This document shows positions 6,982 through 8,724 of a DNA stretch of 8,724 bases, one piece after another. The notes beneath the pieces were generated by a model, which saw only the letters and a list, made by a program, of their open reading frames with translations, was not told the origin of the DNA and did no database searches. The position numbers were made by a program, and so were the translations under genes. Position 1 is the stretch's first letter. Each line of letters starts with the position of its first letter. The stretch is from JBKJTP01 sp046590195 (GTDB lineage: Bacteria; Bacteroidota; Ignavibacteria; Palsa-1295), in NCBI GenBank assembly GCA_046590195.1, contig JBKJTP010000261.1:1-8724 (forward strand), read 5' to 3'.

Positions 6982-7125
6982 TAAATGAAGTGTGGTGGAA
7001 GGCTTTAGCCTTCTACATCCCCCACCCGGCTCGGAACGCCCCTATGTTTGCAACAACTCCTAACTTCATGACTGCCGAATGTTTATATTTGTAGAAGGCT
7101 AAAGCCTTCCACCGCACCTCATTTA
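6982..7125. repeat. Upstream REPIN: inverted pair of 36-bp REP-like repeats
   Basis: The left arm is 6982-7017; the right arm is 7090-7125 on the opposite strand, matching 34 of 36 positions, with a 72-base spacer. Each arm holds its own palindrome, GAAGGCT-TT-AGCCTTC, extended by flanking bases to a 10-bp stem with one G.T pair. GTAG lies at one side of the palindrome (minus strand in the left arm, plus strand at 7091-7094), facing the spacer. GTAG next to a short imperfect palindrome is the hallmark of REP sequences recognised by RAYT proteins. The spacer and right arm fall in the 5' region of the transposase gene. Confidence 0.85.
7084..7091 (+). promoter_or_regulatory. Possible Bacteroidota -7 element for the RAYT gene
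   Basis: TATATTTG matches the Bacteroidota -7 consensus TAnnTTTG exactly and lies 57 bases before the RAYT start. Its last two bases overlap the upstream REPIN's right arm, so transcription would begin inside that repeat. No TTG is found at the proper -33 distance, so support is weak. Confidence 0.25.
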
Positions 7126-7148
7126 TCTTGAAGAATTTCGGCTAAGCA

Positions 7149-7718
7149 ATGTCTAACCCTGTCTACACAGCAGACGGATTCTCCTCCGGCAATCTGCCAC
7201 ACTTCAAGCCAAACGATGCGCCTTACTTTGTCACATTCGGACTCTACGGCGCTTATGACCGTGAGCTCGCTATGGTCAAAGCGAAAAAAATGAAGTTTGC
7301 GGATTACGATAAACTCTTAGACACTGCATTGGAGGGTCCCCATCATCTGAAAGACCCTCAATGCGCTGAGATCATACTTCGTAAACTCATGTGGCTGAGC
7401 GAAGAAGTGCTGACGATGCACGCGTTCACGATCATGTCAAATCATGTTCATCTGCTGATGGCCCTGAAGCCGGAGCAAGATCTAAGTGAGATGATGAGGC
7501 TTGTCAAAGGCAGTACGTCGCGCGAGTGCAATAAAGCGCTAGGGCTAACTGGCAATCGATTTTGGCAAAGCGAGAGCTACGATAGAGTGCTTCGATGGAA
7601 TGAGCACCAGGTGACATTCAACTACATCGTACAGAATCCGGTAAAAGCCAAACTCGTGAAACATTGGAGAGAACACCCCTATACCTGGGTGAACGAAAAG
7701 CTACACTTCGTAGAATAA
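7149..7718 (+). CDS. REP-associated tyrosine transposase (RAYT, IS200-like Y1 family)
   Basis: A 189-residue single-strand DNA transposase of the HUH/Y1 superfamily, the group that nicks at REP palindromes. It opens with YFVTFGLYGA (26-35), the first strand of the fold. The metal-binding HUH motif is His99-Val-His101 in IMSNHVHLL. FWQSESYDRVLR (138-149) matches the RAYT-typical W-Q-x-x-x-Y-D-R block. The likely catalytic tyrosine is Tyr159 in NYIVQNPVKAKLV. All key residues are intact and the length is normal, so it should be active. The ATG at 7149 has no clear Shine-Dalgarno sequence. The gene is flanked by REP-type repeats ending 23 bases before it and starting 17 bases after it, which supports RAYT over a plain IS200 TnpA. 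It is more A-rich than neighbouring genes, hinting at separate ancestry. Confidence 0.93.
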   Translation: MSNPVYTADGFSSGNLPHFKPNDAPYFVTFGLYGAYDRELAMVKAKKMKFADYDKLLDTALEGPHHLKDPQCAEIILRKLMWLSEEVLTMHAFTIMSNHVHLLMALKPEQDLSEMMRLVKGSTSRECNKALGLTGNRFWQSESYDRVLRWNEHQVTFNYIVQNPVKAKLVKHWREHPYTWVNEKLHFVE

Positions 7719-7735
7719 ACACCGCTCTCTCAATC

Positions 7736-7822
7736 TAAATGAAGTGTGGTGGAAGGCTTTAGCCTTCTACAATCCCCCGATAGTTTTGTAGAAGGCTAAA
7801 GCCTTCCACCACACCTCATTTA
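7736..7822. repeat. Downstream REPIN: inverted pair of 36-bp REP-like repeats
   Basis: The left arm, 7736-7771, is identical to the arm at 6982-7017. The right arm, 7787-7822, is its reverse complement at 35 of 36 positions, across a 15-base spacer. The single difference leaves an A.C mismatch when the plus strand folds but a G.T pair when the minus strand folds. The pair can form one long hairpin or two small ones built on GAAGGCT/AGCCTTC, each with GTAG facing the spacer. It begins 17 bases after the RAYT stop, and its RNA copy could also protect or end that transcript. Confidence 0.88.
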
Positions 7823-7898
7823 GCCGACAAGATGCAGGCCTGGTTTATTTGGTTGGGCCGGCGAACTGACCGCCTCCCTAGCCCGTTAATTCGCGCCT

Positions 7899-8724
7899 AT
7901 GAACAGACTCGACGAGATCGCGCGCAGGCGGACATTCGCTATTATTTCCCATCCCGATGCCGGTAAGACCACGCTGACCGAAAAGCTCCTGCTGTATGGC
8001 GGCGCGGTGCAGCTTGCCGGATCCGTCACGGCCCGCAAGAACCAGCGCTCTTCCACATCCGACTGGATGGAGATCGAGCGCAAGCGCGGTATCTCCATCT
8101 CGTCCACGGTGCTGCAGTTCGAATACGAGGGTTTCGAGATCAATCTGCTCGACACCCCAGGCCACGAAGATTTCTCCGAGGATACCTACCGCGTGCTCAC
8201 GGCAGTCGATGCAGTGGTGATGGTGATCGATGCCGCGAAAGGTATCGAGGCGCAGACCAGGAAGCTCTTCGATGTCTGTCGCTTGCGTCATATCCCCATT
8301 ATCACGTTCATCAACAAGCTTGACCGTCCAACGAAAGAGCCGCTTGAACTGCTTGACGAATTGGAGAGCGTGCTTAAAATTCAAGCCTTTCCGATGGTGT
8401 GGCCGCTCGGTGCCGGACAGGATTTCAAGGGAGTGTATGACCGCTTGAAGAAAGAAGTTCATCTCTTCGAGCGTACCATCGGCGGACAATACATGGCGCC
8501 TGTCTCGATGACAGGACTCGATGATCCGCGCATTGCCAGCATGATGTCGGAGCGCTCGCATAAGCAAGTGCTCGAAGAGATCGAGATGCTCGATATGGCA
8601 GGCTCTCCGTTCGATCAGGAGTTGGTAACAAAAGGCGAGCTCACACCAGTCTATTACGGTTCGGCGATCACAAACTTCGGCGTGCAGCTATTGCTCGATG
8701 GCTTCTTGCATCTTGCGCCCGCAC
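7899..8724 (+). CDS. prfC: Peptide chain release factor 3, N-terminal half (cut by window end)
   Basis: RF3 is a translational GTPase that removes RF1 or RF2 from the ribosome after the finished protein is released. The frame opens at the ATG at 7899 (MNRLDEIARRRTF) and gives 275 residues with no stop before the window ends; full-length RF3 is about 530. The GTPase motifs are intact: G1 HPDAGKTT (18-25), the switch I region ending KRGISISS (62-69), G3 DTPGH (85-89) and G4 NKLD (139-142). GGAVQLAGSV followed by TSDWMEIE (53-60) is typical of RF3 and separates it from EF-G and LepA. It starts 76 bases after the last REP repeat, on the same strand as RAYT; its promoter probably lies in that gap. 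No Shine-Dalgarno sequence is evident. Confidence 0.96.
   Translation, partial: MNRLDEIARRRTFAIISHPDAGKTTLTEKLLLYGGAVQLAGSVTARKNQRSSTSDWMEIERKRGISISSTVLQFEYEGFEINLLDTPGHEDFSEDTYRVLTAVDAVVMVIDAAKGIEAQTRKLFDVCRLRHIPIITFINKLDRPTKEPLELLDELESVLKIQAFPMVWPLGAGQDFKGVYDRLKKEVHLFERTIGGQYMAPVSMTGLDDPRIASMMSERSHKQVLEEIEMLDMAGSPFDQELVTKGELTPVYYGSAITNFGVQLLLDGFLHLAPA

Larger units (their letters stand above)
6982..7822. mobile_element. RAYT transposase locus bracketed by two REPIN-type repeat pairs
   Basis: Four copies of a 36-bp repeat flank the plus-strand transposase: two inverted copies before it and two after it. The outermost copies (6982-7017 and 7787-7822) are inverted relative to each other and match at 35 of 36 positions, so the 841-base unit looks like an element with subterminal hairpins. 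No target-site duplication is seen, which fits the HUH class. It sits between DUF1800 and prfC and breaks no gene. Whether it moves as a unit, or is a resident RAYT with its REPINs, is not decided by one copy. Confidence 0.75.

Noticed and set aside
6982..7822. Repeats as a CRISPR array
   Set aside because: Only four repeats, in alternating orientation with unequal spacers (72, 610 and 15 bases) and internal palindromes; this is a REPIN layout around a transposase.
7772..7898. Terminator or promoter between the downstream REPIN and prfC
   Set aside because: No T-tract follows the repeat hairpin on the plus strand and no good TTG / TAnnTTTG pair was found, so nothing was called.
7878..8567. 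Minus-strand open frame of 229 codons
   Set aside because: Antisense to prfC, whose GTPase motifs G1, G3 and G4 are all intact on the plus strand.

Overview
The window looks like chromosome from a member of the Bacteroidota/Chlorobi side of the FCB group, perhaps a Kapabacteria- or Ignavibacteria-like lineage. The main pointer is a DUF1501 protein that ends in a type IX secretion (T9SS) type A sorting domain. Start codons also lack clear Shine-Dalgarno sequences, as is common in that group, and base composition is moderate. The phylum-level guess is fairly firm; the class-level guess is inference.

Left part (1-1957, minus strand): a compact cluster is read in the order smpB, then a secreted/outer-membrane beta-barrel-like protein of unknown function, then tyrS (cut by the window edge). 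smpB and the barrel gene overlap in an ATGA, and tyrS starts 11 bases after the barrel gene stops. The cluster joins trans-translation and tRNA charging with an unrelated envelope protein. Upstream of smpB lie four tandem 9-bp palindromic units and the strong intrinsic terminator of the next gene.

Middle (2084-3551, minus strand): an exported NlpC/P60 cell-wall hydrolase ends at that terminator. It is preceded by a 409-base gene-free stretch in which nested stems can be drawn on the transcribed strand, so a structured mRNA leader is possible.

Right of centre (3552-6892, minus strand): a DUF1800-DUF1501 gene pair lies 14 bases apart. The DUF1501 protein has a twin-arginine (Tat) signal at its N terminus and a T9SS sorting domain at its C terminus. 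The DUF1800 partner has no recognisable export signal, so the two may be exported together or may act in different compartments.

Right end (6893-8724, plus strand): a small HUH transposase of the RAYT (REP-associated tyrosine transposase) type is bracketed by four near-identical 36-bp repeats arranged as two inverted pairs (REPINs), each repeat with the GTAG tetranucleotide beside its palindrome. After this comes the first half of prfC (peptide chain release factor 3). The RAYT/REPIN locus, the Tat-plus-T9SS protein with its signal-less partner, and the possible leader RNA are the parts most worth a second look. No defence system, CRISPR array, tRNA or rRNA gene was seen.
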